DNA of 38,221 bases from the IMG/VR virus record IMGVR_UViG_3300030101_002526, positions 1 through 38,221 of that record; one strand, 5' to 3'. Below are positions 26,060 to 35,227 of the stretch, piece after piece; position 1 is the first letter of the stretch; every line of letters begins with the position of its first letter. The notes below the pieces were generated by a model. It was not told where the DNA came from, did not search any database, and saw only the letters and a program-made list of their open reading frames with translations. This stretch comes from a virus. Both the position numbers and the translations under genes were made by a program.

Positions 26060-29000
26060 ATGAATTCTGAGCCAACTCCACAACAGCCTACTCTCGACGA
26101 ACTCATTGAACAAGGCAAGGATGATTTGTTTCTCGCTGCAAGCGGATTTAGCGGGGCAGAAATAGAAGAGGCAACTAAAAAAAAAAGTACCGACGACCTG
26201 CTGAGCGGAAGTTCTACGGGATTGTCATCGGTAGATTCTCCCTCGGAATTACAATCTCCAAAGCCAGACGCTGACCTTGTAGACTGGGCATCGGGTCAGA
26301 CAATCCTGATGAACAGTGTTACGGAGAATACGTTTGACGTAAACACTGGGGAGGTTACGGGTGAGGTGGTAACTACCGCAGCTCCTGGCTCTGCTTTTGT
26401 GCAGCCATCTATCACTGAGACGACATCAGACATAGAGAAGGAGACAGACGTACAAAGACAGCAACTAGGCGAGGATGCTGATTTTTACGGAGCTCCAAAA
26501 AAGGGCAAGAAGAGAGTTGTTGCTTTCGGTAGGGGCGAGGACACTTACGAGAGATATAGGGCTTTATCAGAAGGCCCAGCAGCAAAGGCCCTTGAGTACA
26601 GGGAAACAGCTAGAGCTTTGGCTAAAAAAACCCTCGCCGAGCAAGCAACCTCCATGGGGAGCCCAGAAGAACAAGCTGCTCAAAAAAGCCTTTTGGAGAC
26701 CCTGAAAGAAGCTCATGAGATAGACCCTAATTCTACTCAGTTTAATGTAGATGCGATCACGAATGAGCGGCTTCAGATTCAGGCAAACAACAATGAAGGT
26801 TATACCGCGCTAAGAGAAAGAACTTCAAAGGAGCTCGAAGAGGTTACCGAGAGACTGAAGGCTAATCAATATAGCTCAGACACTCCTATACCTGGAGCCC
26901 CATCATATGCTCAAGATCTGAAAAGCTCAAGAGAAAAAAGGCTTGAAGATGAAAGCAGAAGGGCTGAATTGCTTGCTGTCATAGCTGACGACCATACTAT
27001 GGCTCTTGAAAGGGAGAGAAGAACAATTCTTCAGGAAGCGTATCAGTTAGCAAACCCAGCTCCACAGAGAAAAGAAGGAGAGGGCTTCGGAGAGTTCAAA
27101 GAAAGGGAGATGGATTGGCAAACAAGAGTCCGTCAAGTGGAGCACATGTTGCTTAAAGGCGGGCTTTCTGTTGATATCGATGATGACGGCTACCTTTCTG
27201 AGCCTAGTTCTGGAATCGAAGATCGAATTATCGATGTAGCTCTCATGGTAAATCAAATAGTTGATATGTCTGCCTACGGTGTAGGAACGGCATTCTCTAT
27301 GCTCCCAGGAGCGGAAGAAAGCATGATGGACCATGTTCGTCAGTCGAGAGAGTTGCAGAAAAGACTGAGATCCAAGAAAAGCACTAAGGCTATTTCTTTT
27401 GCAGAAGAAGCAAGATTCGGAGCCGCAGAGTGGAAAGACTCCATGGTTTTTCTTGATGATGTTATAGGCAACTCTATCGTTTCTCTCCCCCACACAGCAG
27501 TAGCTATTGGGGTTGGTGCAGTCACTAAAATCCCCTATGCATCAGCGGCAGCAGTTAGCTACCTAGCTGGAGTGCAGCAATACTGGGAGAGCAAGGTAGA
27601 TCCCTCATTTGACACCTTTACTGTCAATGGAGCCTCGGTCGGGCCTATTACCATGGGTAAAATCAATGAATACTACGCAACGAAAGGGAATACAATTAAG
27701 ACAGACGAAGAGGGTGACTACATTTTAATTAGCGGCCAGAGAATTGACGTAGAGCAAAACAACACCATGCGTTGGGGGTATTCGACCGCCATCGGTTTTG
27801 CTGAGGGTATCCCAGAGGCTGTTGGTGCCAAACTCCTTACTAGTGCGATAAAGCAAGCTGGGATTGGAGGCAGTAGTTACGCTCTTGAGAACATGTTCAA
27901 AGGCGCTTTCAAAGCCTACGGCAAGGGTTTTGCCGCTGAAGCCCCCCAGGAAGCAGTAACAGAATATCTCACAATCCTAGCTGACGCATCAATCAAAGGT
28001 GAATACATCGATCCCGTAGAGGCTTTTGCTAGGATATCAGAGTCTTTCGTTACTGGGGGTTTCAGTGGTGGAGGAATATCTTCTGTAGTTACAACTACAC
28101 AAAGAATCAACCAGACCATCAATGCTGCTGACAGCAACATTAAAGGATTTTGGAATAGGTTAGAGAGCGGACACAAAAAACTGCAAGCACAACAGCCTTA
28201 TCAAGCTGTCCTTAACAACGTGACAAGCAGACTGCAAGAAGTTAGACTTCCAGGAATGGAAGAGGCCAACAAGGCCGCTGATCAACTCAGAGAGGCCCAG
28301 AAGTCTGGAAACGCTACGGAAATAGAACTTGCAGAGCTGAACCTAAGAGAGAAGCTGGACGAGGTAGAAGTTCAAGATGAACAGTTGAAGGAAATGGTTT
28401 CTGAGCTCTCACAGAGCGACCCCGCATTGGCAGCAACGATCGTTGATCTTGCTGAGCAAGCACAGGCAACAGAGGACGTCCTGAAGAGAGATAAAAAGGT
28501 GATTGACGAAACTCCTACCGCCCGTCCAGCGGCCTCTCAAGCTGCAAAGACCGCTCGCGAGAACCTTAACAAGGCTATAGAAGAGGGGCAGAAGAGACTT
28601 GAAGGGAGAGAGAAGCAGGACCCCACGTTTGTACAAGAATCACAAACAGAAGGCTTGACTGAAGGGCTATCTAAGTCTTTGCTTGAGATGGAGCAGGACT
28701 TCAAGCCAACGGCTCAAGAGATGTCAGACGTCTTTGGAAAGCCTATTGAGGAGGTCCAGAAGTACTTGGAACAGGTTTCAGCAAGCACGGCATACGCTGC
28801 TATGTCTGTTGGGCAGATGGTGCAGGTTTATGAGAGCGATGAAGCATACCTGGCTGCTGTTCCAGACAAGGCCCTTGCAGAGCGACTGCAAACATCTGCT
28901 CAGTACGACCCAAAGACAGGCACTATTCACCTTTCTCCCAAGGCAACGGCATTTGATGTTATCGAAGAAAGCATCCACAACGACGTTCGAGCAAAAGGCA

Positions 29001-32000
29001 TTGAGGCCGAGGACTTGAAGCAGATGGCCGAGGAGTTGCTCAACTCTGATAACGAAGAGGTCAAGCGGGTGGCTGAGGCAAGAAGCCAGAGATACAGCGA
29101 TAGCAGAGACCAAAACGAAGAGATCGTAGTTGGTGTACTCAGGGAAGTCAAAGGCCCTAAGTTTCAGAACCAACAGCTTAGAGAGTTAGCTGCCGAAACG
29201 ACACAGAAATACGGAACGCAGAGAGTCCAAGCCTCTATGGACGAAGCCATGACGAGTGAGGCTGTTAAGTATGACAGATACGCTCAGATATACAGCGACT
29301 ACGCCAAGGCTGGCCTCAGCGACTTAGATAGAAGGTTTGGTAAGGATGTTGTCGATCAGGTGCTAGAGGAGCGAGAGAGGTTCATCATTGATAAGCTCGG
29401 AGACACAGAGGCGACACCTCGAACCGCTGATGAGCTTCGTCAAGACGTTGGCTACAACGATGTGCTCGATATTCTTGATGATATCGAGATTGACGGCGAC
29501 AGAACCACCATGAACAAAGGCTATGAAAAGTCTGCCAGGTTTGGTGTTTCGAATACAACCACGAGAGAGGTTTACGATGCCATGGTGAAGTACAAAGGAC
29601 TCATTGGCGAGGACGGGATTCTACTGAAAGATGTCCCAGTGCTTGTCATGAGCATTGATGAAGTAGGAAACACTACATGGGGTACTAAGATCTACGAGTC
29701 AGGCATGGATATGGAAAAAGCCTCTTCTGAGCAGAGGGTCAAATTCATAGCCGCTAGTAGCGACCAGGCTACAGCCACTAGGTTTATGAAAAGTCTTACA
29801 GAGCTTTTGCCAGAAAACTCAAACACAGTCCTTATTCTCTACAAGAATATGGGTGTTGATGCAGCTCAAAGTAATGTCTCTTTCTTTAAAGGGGCCATGG
29901 AAGCGATAAAGCAAAAGCTTGCAGATGGAGAGATATCTTATCAGGAAGCAAAAAAAGCCATAATTGACGCCCATGAATCGTCTATCTCTCTTCAGAAAGT
30001 AGGCAGAGGAAAGGAGGCTACTTACGAATCTAAGAAGGATCAGCCCTTATGGTATGTAAACTATTACGTAAACACAAAGAAGGGTCGGAAAATCGTCCAG
30101 TCAGAAGGATTTAACAGCAAGAGAGAGGCAGAAAGTTGGCGAGCGCAAAACGTAAAGCCAGAATTTAGACTGCCAGCTGGAGGTTTGTTCAAGCACAAGC
30201 AAACAACTGTTCTGAGAGTCAGTAAAGCGTTCGAAGAAATAGTTAATGATCTGAGGGCTGCAACAAAGGACGACATCAAGGTTCTAGTTGATGAATACAT
30301 CGGAAACATGCTTAACAGGAAGTTCTCCAATACTCAGCTTCCGATGTTTTTCTCTATGAGCATCAATCAAAGAAACAAGTTTTTGAACGCCCCTGCCTTT
30401 AAGAAAATATTATCGCAAGCAGACCGACAGAGTATATCTGATCGCATTGTTAGCCCGTTTGTAAAGCCAGGCACCTTCGGCATGATCAACGGATTTACGA
30501 TAGCTGAAATAGATAGAACTGGTTTTAACAGAGCTGACAAGAAAGGGGGCCTTAAATCAAGCCCAAGGGAAGTGTTAGCCCCAGAAGGCTTCGACATTGT
30601 TACTCAGTATAAATTCGGTATTCCAGTCAGCAGGTCTGAGTTTCATGAGCTAAGCGAAGCTGTGGACCCTATTGAATTTAAGTTCTCTTCAGAGGCTCTA
30701 GAAAACTCAAGAAAAAGAGGCAAGTTCGCAAACGAAGTAGTGGACTCTTTCTCGGTGGAAGAAGCAAAGCTCGACAGGGAAGAAGCTGCTTCTCAGGATT
30801 TTGAGCCACAAATCATCATGAAGGTGAAAGATAGTCAAGAAGTGACTCAGCTTACATCGTCCCGCTTCATGGGTATGCCTGATAAGCCATTCACTATGAA
30901 CTACACAGAGGAGGTAGTGAACAGTAAGGGAACGTGGTCAAATCAGGTTCATAGACAGAAGAAGTTTCAGGACGGATGGCACTTTTGGAACTGGTGGGTG
31001 TTGCAGACGGGCAACGGAAAAGTAGACAAGCTTGGTGCTTGGGGATATACTGATGAAAATGGAGCTTACAGGATCTTGGGCAAGATTCCTAAGAAGAAAG
31101 ACAGATCTACAGGAGAGGTCCTAGATCTTGAGCCGTTGTTCAGAAGCAATCAACAGCGTCAAATCGACAGGAATGTAAGAGATGCTGAAATTGCAGCTCA
31201 GAGAGAAGAACAAAGAGAGTCGGATTTCTTGGCTGCTGAGCAGGAGCTCAAAGAAAAGCTGGACGAAGAGGGGTCTGATTACAGCTATTCTGTCTTGGCT
31301 AATGGCTACGGAACTTCTGAATTAAGCGCTCCAGGATCGATGGGAGGATTCAACAACAGGAGTGCTGAAGTAGTCCGCAAGGTGGACGCCTTCTACGAGG
31401 TAACCAAGAAGATCAAGAATCTCCAGCCTGGAGAAAAGACAGCGTGGATGCCGTCTGACTACTCTGATGCCAGCCAAGTCATGGAAGGTATGGAGTTGGT
31501 TACACTTGCAGGTAGAGGCGTAAACTTCGGGGCTGACTTCTCTTTAGGCAAGTTGATAAACTTCAGAAGAGAGCGGCAGTTTTTAGAGCGTGAAGAGCCA
31601 AACCTCGTCTACTCAATAGAGAATATCGATGGTAAATATGTGGCGAGACTGAGCATTGCTGTGTCGGCTGAAAACATGGACTTGATTGAGGAGTTCAGAA
31701 AACGCCCGAAGCCAAAAACCAGACAGGAGTTCTTAGATGCATTTGAGGTGTTCCGAGAGGGCGAGATAATTGATGATAGTGATGCAAGATCTGCAAGGTT
31801 TATGCCGCCTAGATATTATCAACTCAAAGAAGAAAGAGGTGCATATCAAGGTACTATCGACTTCTTGAATACCTGGTTGGTCAACAAGTACGCTGATGTA
31901 ATCGGCCTGGAAAAACAGGTCGAAAAAGAGCGCGGAAAGAAACTCCCTGAAAGCCAACGATTCAGCGAAGTAGAACAGCTTATGTATGGTCGGGCTCGAC

Positions 32001-34603
32001 AGGCCATGGACAATCTGGAGGTTGTTATGCAGGACGCTAGAGCTAAGATGAAGGAGTTCGGTCTGACACATAGCGAGGTAAGCGAGTTCATGTATGCGCT
32101 TCACGCCCGCGAGCGTAACGCGAAGATCCTGAAGACCCGTCCTGATCTGCCAAATGGTTCGGGTATGACCGACGAGAGAGCTGATGAAATCCTCGTCAAC
32201 AGCGACAACCCCCAGATGCGAGAGGTAGTTAAGATGTTCTCTGACTTGGTTCAGGACACCCGTAACACGATGGTAGAGATGGGTCTTGAAACGCAACAGA
32301 GAATCGACTCCTGGAACGAACTCTACGAGAACTACGTACCGCTTCAAGGCTTTGCCGAGGATGAGCTGGACTTGAATTCTAATAGCTACCCTACAGGAGG
32401 GGCTGGAATGAGCGTATACGGCTCTAAAACGAAAGCAGCGATCGGTCGTGAGTCTGAAGCTGCCAATGTGCTGGCAAATATCGTAATGCAGAATGCGGTC
32501 ACTCACCAGTGGGCAGAGAAGAACAGAACGCTTCAGGCTATGTATCAGCTGGTTAAGAAAAACCCGCAAGAGTCTGAAGGCGTGATGTCGATTGTGAATC
32601 AGTCGAAGCCGCTCACTAAGCTTGACGAGAACGGAAAGCAGGTGGCGATGACCATTGCTGAGATGGAGACAAGCCCCAACACTGTGGCTGTACGAATCGA
32701 TGGTAAGCAGGAGTTCATATACTTCAATGACCCTTACTACGCCTCCGTTCTGAGCGGCATGACCATGGAGAACAGCAACACCTTCATCAAGATGCTGAGA
32801 GGTCCTGTTGGTTGGCTAAGAGGTGTATTCACGCAGTGGGATCCGAACTTCTTCGTGTCTAACTTCGCTCGTGATATGGGTGGCTCTATCTATAACGCTG
32901 CCTCCGACCTTGAAAACGGCGAGCTTGGAAACATCGACACCAAGGGGTTCCAGAAGGAGATGATGGGGAACTCGTTTAAGTTCTTGAAAGCTCTCCTGAG
33001 AACGAACGCTATAGGTAAGCCACTCGACGCACAGACGGAGGCGTGGATTGCAGAATGGAAAGAGGGTGGCGGTCAGACAGGATGGAACTACATCGATAAT
33101 CTCAAGGAGATTGAAGAAAAGCTGATGGTCTTGTCAGATGACATAACCAAAACCCAGGCCCTGAAGGAATCGATCTTTGGTACACCTCAGAAGTTTTTTG
33201 GATGGGTAGAGGGTGTGAACGAAGCATTTGAGAACAGCATACGATTGTCAGCGTACGTCACGGCAAGAAACCGAGGTGCATCTAGACAGCAATCGGCTGT
33301 GTTCTCGAAGAACATCACGGTGAACTTTAACCGATCAGGAGAAGCTGGTCCAGTTCTGAACTCTGTGTATCTTTTCTTCAACGCAGCTATTCAGGGTAAC
33401 CTAAGGGTGTATAACTCCGTAGCAAAGCCGAAGCCTATTAAGAGACCTGACGGAACTTCTAGAAAGTTTTACGAAAGAGCTACAAACGCTCAAAAGATTG
33501 GGGCAGGCATGGCTGGATTCTCTGGTATGCTGACATTACTGAATATTGCTCTCAGCGGGAAAGACCCAGAAGACGATGAGTTGTGGTACAACAAGATATC
33601 TGAATACGACAAGTCTAGAAACATGATCATCTGTTATGGTCAGGATAGAGACGACTTCTTCAAGATTCCTTTGCCTTACGGGTATGGGCTATTTAACAAC
33701 ATGGGTATGGCCCTGGCAGAGACCAGCACTGGAAACAGAAGCATCAACTCAGCAATTAATCTGTTGGGTACTACAGCATTTACTTCGTTTTCCCCAATCT
33801 CGTTTGGAGGCATCGACGAAAACCCAGGAGCGTTTGTTCTGAGATCGTTTGCACCTACGGTAGTCAAGCCATTTGTGGAGATGGCCGAAAACAAAACATA
33901 CTTCGGGGCTCCAGTAACTGGCGAGCAGCTGCCGTTCGGAACACCAGTGCCGCAGTCTCAACTCTCGTTTAGATCTCCCCTCAAGATGCAGGAGTACTTC
34001 GAGTTCATGAACCAAGCTACAGGGGGTAGCCAATTCAAGTCAGGGTGGGCAGACTTCAACCCAGACTACGGATGGTATCTGTTTGAATACATGGTGGGCG
34101 GTTCGGGTCAATTCATAATGCAAAGTGGGGAACAAGCCAGAAACCTCTATGAGATGTCCAGAAGGTCTGCCGAGAAGGTAAAAGAGGCTACGACTATTGA
34201 CGAGGTTGTAAAGAGCTTGGGATACGGATTCGGAGAAGAAGGCGAAGTAAAGATTAGGTACAACGAGGTGCCGATTGTAAAAAAGCTTTACGGTGAAGCC
34301 TCCCCTTTCTACGATGTCGAAAGATTCAAAGAGAATCAAGAGGTGGTGAAACAGCTTTATAGGGAAATCAGAGAAAAGAAAATTGTCGCTGAGCCTGGAA
34401 GGTACAACGGTATCCAAGGGTTGTACGAGGACCTTAAGAAGAGGGACAAGCTATTGAAGTCGGTCAGAGAAAACATCAGAAAAGCAAGAGACATAGACAA
34501 TTATATCGATCGCCAAAACAGGATATTTGAGCTGTACGAAACACAGCGAAGGGTTATGGCGGAATGGAACTACAAATACGATACTATACGTGGAAAAGAT
34601 TAA
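26060..34603 (+). CDS. Giant polyvalent internal virion protein with LPD38-like region, 2847 aa
   Basis: One 8.5-kb reading frame encodes a modular protein of the polyvalent/ejection type. Residues ~472-510 are hydrophobic and may enter a membrane; ~575-680 carry GFAEGIPEAVGAKLL and FAAEAPQEAVTEY motifs; ~735-860 are coiled coil. At 967-974 VIEESIHN resembles a zincin motif whose first His is replaced by Glu. The segment LTHSEVSEFMYALHARERN (His2015) is typical of large internal virion proteins. The LPD38-like region follows: WDPNFFVSNFARDMGG (Arg2271-Asp2272), FFNAAIQGNLRVYNS, a hydrophobic GMAGFSGMLTLLNIALSG (~2480-2500) and KIPLPYGYGLFNNMG. It is likely injected with the DNA or packed in the head. 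No lytic catalytic pair was found. An A10 run lies early in the frame. Confidence 0.65.
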   Translation: MNSEPTPQQPTLDELIEQGKDDLFLAASGFSGAEIEEATKKKSTDDLLSGSSTGLSSVDSPSELQSPKPDADLVDWASGQTILMNSVTENTFDVNTGEVTGEVVTTAAPGSAFVQPSITETTSDIEKETDVQRQQLGEDADFYGAPKKGKKRVVAFGRGEDTYERYRALSEGPAAKALEYRETARALAKKTLAEQATSMGSPEEQAAQKSLLETLKEAHEIDPNSTQFNVDAITNERLQIQANNNEGYTALRERTSKELEEVTERLKANQYSSDTPIPGAPSYAQDLKSSREKRLEDESRRAELLAVIADDHTMALERERRTILQEAYQLANPAPQRKEGEGFGEFKEREMDWQTRVRQVEHMLLKGGLSVDIDDDGYLSEPSSGIEDRIIDVALMVNQIVDMSAYGVGTAFSMLPGAEESMMDHVRQSRELQKRLRSKKSTKAISFAEEARFGAAEWKDSMVFLDDVIGNSIVSLPHTAVAIGVGAVTKIPYASAAAVSYLAGVQQYWESKVDPSFDTFTVNGASVGPITMGKINEYYATKGNTIKTDEEGDYILISGQRIDVEQNNTMRWGYSTAIGFAEGIPEAVGAKLLTSAIKQAGIGGSSYALENMFKGAFKAYGKGFAAEAPQEAVTEYLTILADASIKGEYIDPVEAFARISESFVTGGFSGGGISSVVTTTQRINQTINAADSNIKGFWNRLESGHKKLQAQQPYQAVLNNVTSRLQEVRLPGMEEANKAADQLREAQKSGNATEIELAELNLREKLDEVEVQDEQLKEMVSELSQSDPALAATIVDLAEQAQATEDVLKRDKKVIDETPTARPAASQAAKTARENLNKAIEEGQKRLEGREKQDPTFVQESQTEGLTEGLSKSLLEMEQDFKPTAQEMSDVFGKPIEEVQKYLEQVSASTAYAAMSVGQMVQVYESDEAYLAAVPDKALAERLQTSAQYDPKTGTIHLSPKATAFDVIEESIHNDVRAKGIEAEDLKQMAEELLNSDNEEVKRVAEARSQRYSDSRDQNEEIVVGVLREVKGPKFQNQQLRELAAETTQKYGTQRVQASMDEAMTSEAVKYDRYAQIYSDYAKAGLSDLDRRFGKDVVDQVLEERERFIIDKLGDTEATPRTADELRQDVGYNDVLDILDDIEIDGDRTTMNKGYEKSARFGVSNTTTREVYDAMVKYKGLIGEDGILLKDVPVLVMSIDEVGNTTWGTKIYESGMDMEKASSEQRVKFIAASSDQATATRFMKSLTELLPENSNTVLILYKNMGVDAAQSNVSFFKGAMEAIKQKLADGEISYQEAKKAIIDAHESSISLQKVGRGKEATYESKKDQPLWYVNYYVNTKKGRKIVQSEGFNSKREAESWRAQNVKPEFRLPAGGLFKHKQTTVLRVSKAFEEIVNDLRAATKDDIKVLVDEYIGNMLNRKFSNTQLPMFFSMSINQRNKFLNAPAFKKILSQADRQSISDRIVSPFVKPGTFGMINGFTIAEIDRTGFNRADKKGGLKSSPREVLAPEGFDIVTQYKFGIPVSRSEFHELSEAVDPIEFKFSSEALENSRKRGKFANEVVDSFSVEEAKLDREEAASQDFEPQIIMKVKDSQEVTQLTSSRFMGMPDKPFTMNYTEEVVNSKGTWSNQVHRQKKFQDGWHFWNWWVLQTGNGKVDKLGAWGYTDENGAYRILGKIPKKKDRSTGEVLDLEPLFRSNQQRQIDRNVRDAEIAAQREEQRESDFLAAEQELKEKLDEEGSDYSYSVLANGYGTSELSAPGSMGGFNNRSAEVVRKVDAFYEVTKKIKNLQPGEKTAWMPSDYSDASQVMEGMELVTLAGRGVNFGADFSLGKLINFRRERQFLEREEPNLVYSIENIDGKYVARLSIAVSAENMDLIEEFRKRPKPKTRQEFLDAFEVFREGEIIDDSDARSARFMPPRYYQLKEERGAYQGTIDFLNTWLVNKYADVIGLEKQVEKERGKKLPESQRFSEVEQLMYGRARQAMDNLEVVMQDARAKMKEFGLTHSEVSEFMYALHARERNAKILKTRPDLPNGSGMTDERADEILVNSDNPQMREVVKMFSDLVQDTRNTMVEMGLETQQRIDSWNELYENYVPLQGFAEDELDLNSNSYPTGGAGMSVYGSKTKAAIGRESEAANVLANIVMQNAVTHQWAEKNRTLQAMYQLVKKNPQESEGVMSIVNQSKPLTKLDENGKQVAMTIAEMETSPNTVAVRIDGKQEFIYFNDPYYASVLSGMTMENSNTFIKMLRGPVGWLRGVFTQWDPNFFVSNFARDMGGSIYNAASDLENGELGNIDTKGFQKEMMGNSFKFLKALLRTNAIGKPLDAQTEAWIAEWKEGGGQTGWNYIDNLKEIEEKLMVLSDDITKTQALKESIFGTPQKFFGWVEGVNEAFENSIRLSAYVTARNRGASRQQSAVFSKNITVNFNRSGEAGPVLNSVYLFFNAAIQGNLRVYNSVAKPKPIKRPDGTSRKFYERATNAQKIGAGMAGFSGMLTLLNIALSGKDPEDDELWYNKISEYDKSRNMIICYGQDRDDFFKIPLPYGYGLFNNMGMALAETSTGNRSINSAINLLGTTAFTSFSPISFGGIDENPGAFVLRSFAPTVVKPFVEMAENKTYFGAPVTGEQLPFGTPVPQSQLSFRSPLKMQEYFEFMNQATGGSQFKSGWADFNPDYGWYLFEYMVGGSGQFIMQSGEQARNLYEMSRRSAEKVKEATTIDEVVKSLGYGFGEEGEVKIRYNEVPIVKKLYGEASPFYDVERFKENQEVVKQLYREIREKKIVAEPGRYNGIQGLYEDLKKRDKLLKSVRENIRKARDIDNYIDRQNRIFELYETQRRVMAEWNYKYDTIRGKD

Positions 34604-35021
34604 AGACACTAAGCTGGGGAGGTGGTTAAAGAGTAAAGCCCCTAACGTATTGGATACGGTCGGAGATCTGCTGCCAGATCAGGGAGGGCTTGGCATTGTG
34701 AAGAACATGCTCAAGAAAGAGCCAGACATTGATCCAGCAGAAGCGAAAGCTAAGATCGATGCTGAGGTTCAGTTCCAGAAGAACGTAACGGAGCGATGGA
34801 AATCCGATATGAGTAGCGACGTGAAACTGGCAAAGATTATTAGACCCGTTATGCTAATCGTTTTAATAACTGTTTTTGTGGTAACAATGTTCCTGGATTC
34901 CCTTGATAATCAGCCATTTAACGTCAAAGATAGTTACTTATCTTTGTTAGAAATATTGATGCTCACTGTGTTCGGGGCATACTTCGCTGGACGCACTGTA
35001 GAAAAGACCAGGAAACAATGA
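34590..35021 (+). CDS. Holin of the three-TM GTA type, 143 aa
   Basis: A GTG start at 34590 (MEKIKDTKLGRWLK...) is preferred over an upstream TTG that would overlap the giant gene by 77 nt; with GTG the overlap is 14 nt. The product has a cytosolic amphipathic N-terminal half, then the motif ERWKSDMSSDVKLAKIIRPVML that leads into transmembrane segment 1 (~87-104), and a second segment (~119-136). This arrangement matches the GTA_holin_3TM-type family in alpha-proteobacterial and Bacteroidota phages. Holins set lysis time by opening the inner membrane. It precedes a small membrane protein by ATGA overlap. Confidence 0.75.
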   Translation: MEKIKDTKLGRWLKSKAPNVLDTVGDLLPDQGGLGIVKNMLKKEPDIDPAEAKAKIDAEVQFQKNVTERWKSDMSSDVKLAKIIRPVMLIVLITVFVVTMFLDSLDNQPFNVKDSYLSLLEILMLTVFGAYFAGRTVEKTRKQ

Positions 35022-35227
35022 TTGATAGCTTAAGCCACTTCGAATTTATAATGCTGGCTATTACGCTAATAGGCGGGTGGGTTAAGTTTCACGCTGATTA
35101 TAATAAGCTTTCTGCTAGGGTGGACGCATTAGAAAACGACAACAACGAGTTCAAAGAGGATGTTAAGCAGCTGCTTAAGGACATTCAAGAAATTAAATTG
35201 CTGCTGGCTAAGAACCAGATGCAATGA
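35018..35227 (+). CDS. Small membrane coiled-coil protein, spanin- or holin-partner-like
   Basis: The 69-aa product has an N-terminal membrane helix (FIMLAITLIGGWVKF, ~10-25) followed by a coiled coil (LSARVDALENDNNEFKEDVKQLLKDIQEIKLLL). This N-in, coil-out layout is that of an inner-membrane spanin or a holin partner. No outer-membrane lipoprotein partner is visible. It overlaps both neighbours by ATGA, so it is made together with the holin and protease. Confidence 0.55.
   Translation: MIDSLSHFEFIMLAITLIGGWVKFHADYNKLSARVDALENDNNEFKEDVKQLLKDIQEIKLLLAKNQMQ

Noticed and set aside
31733-32569. Antisense reading frame of 278 codons inside the giant gene
   Set aside because: Lies fully under a well-supported plus-strand frame; the translation has no family features. 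It likely reflects local codon use.
34527-34589. TTG start for the holin inside the giant gene
   Set aside because: Would add 21 residues unlike holin N-termini and a 77-nt overlap; the GTG at 34590 gives a holin-like start.
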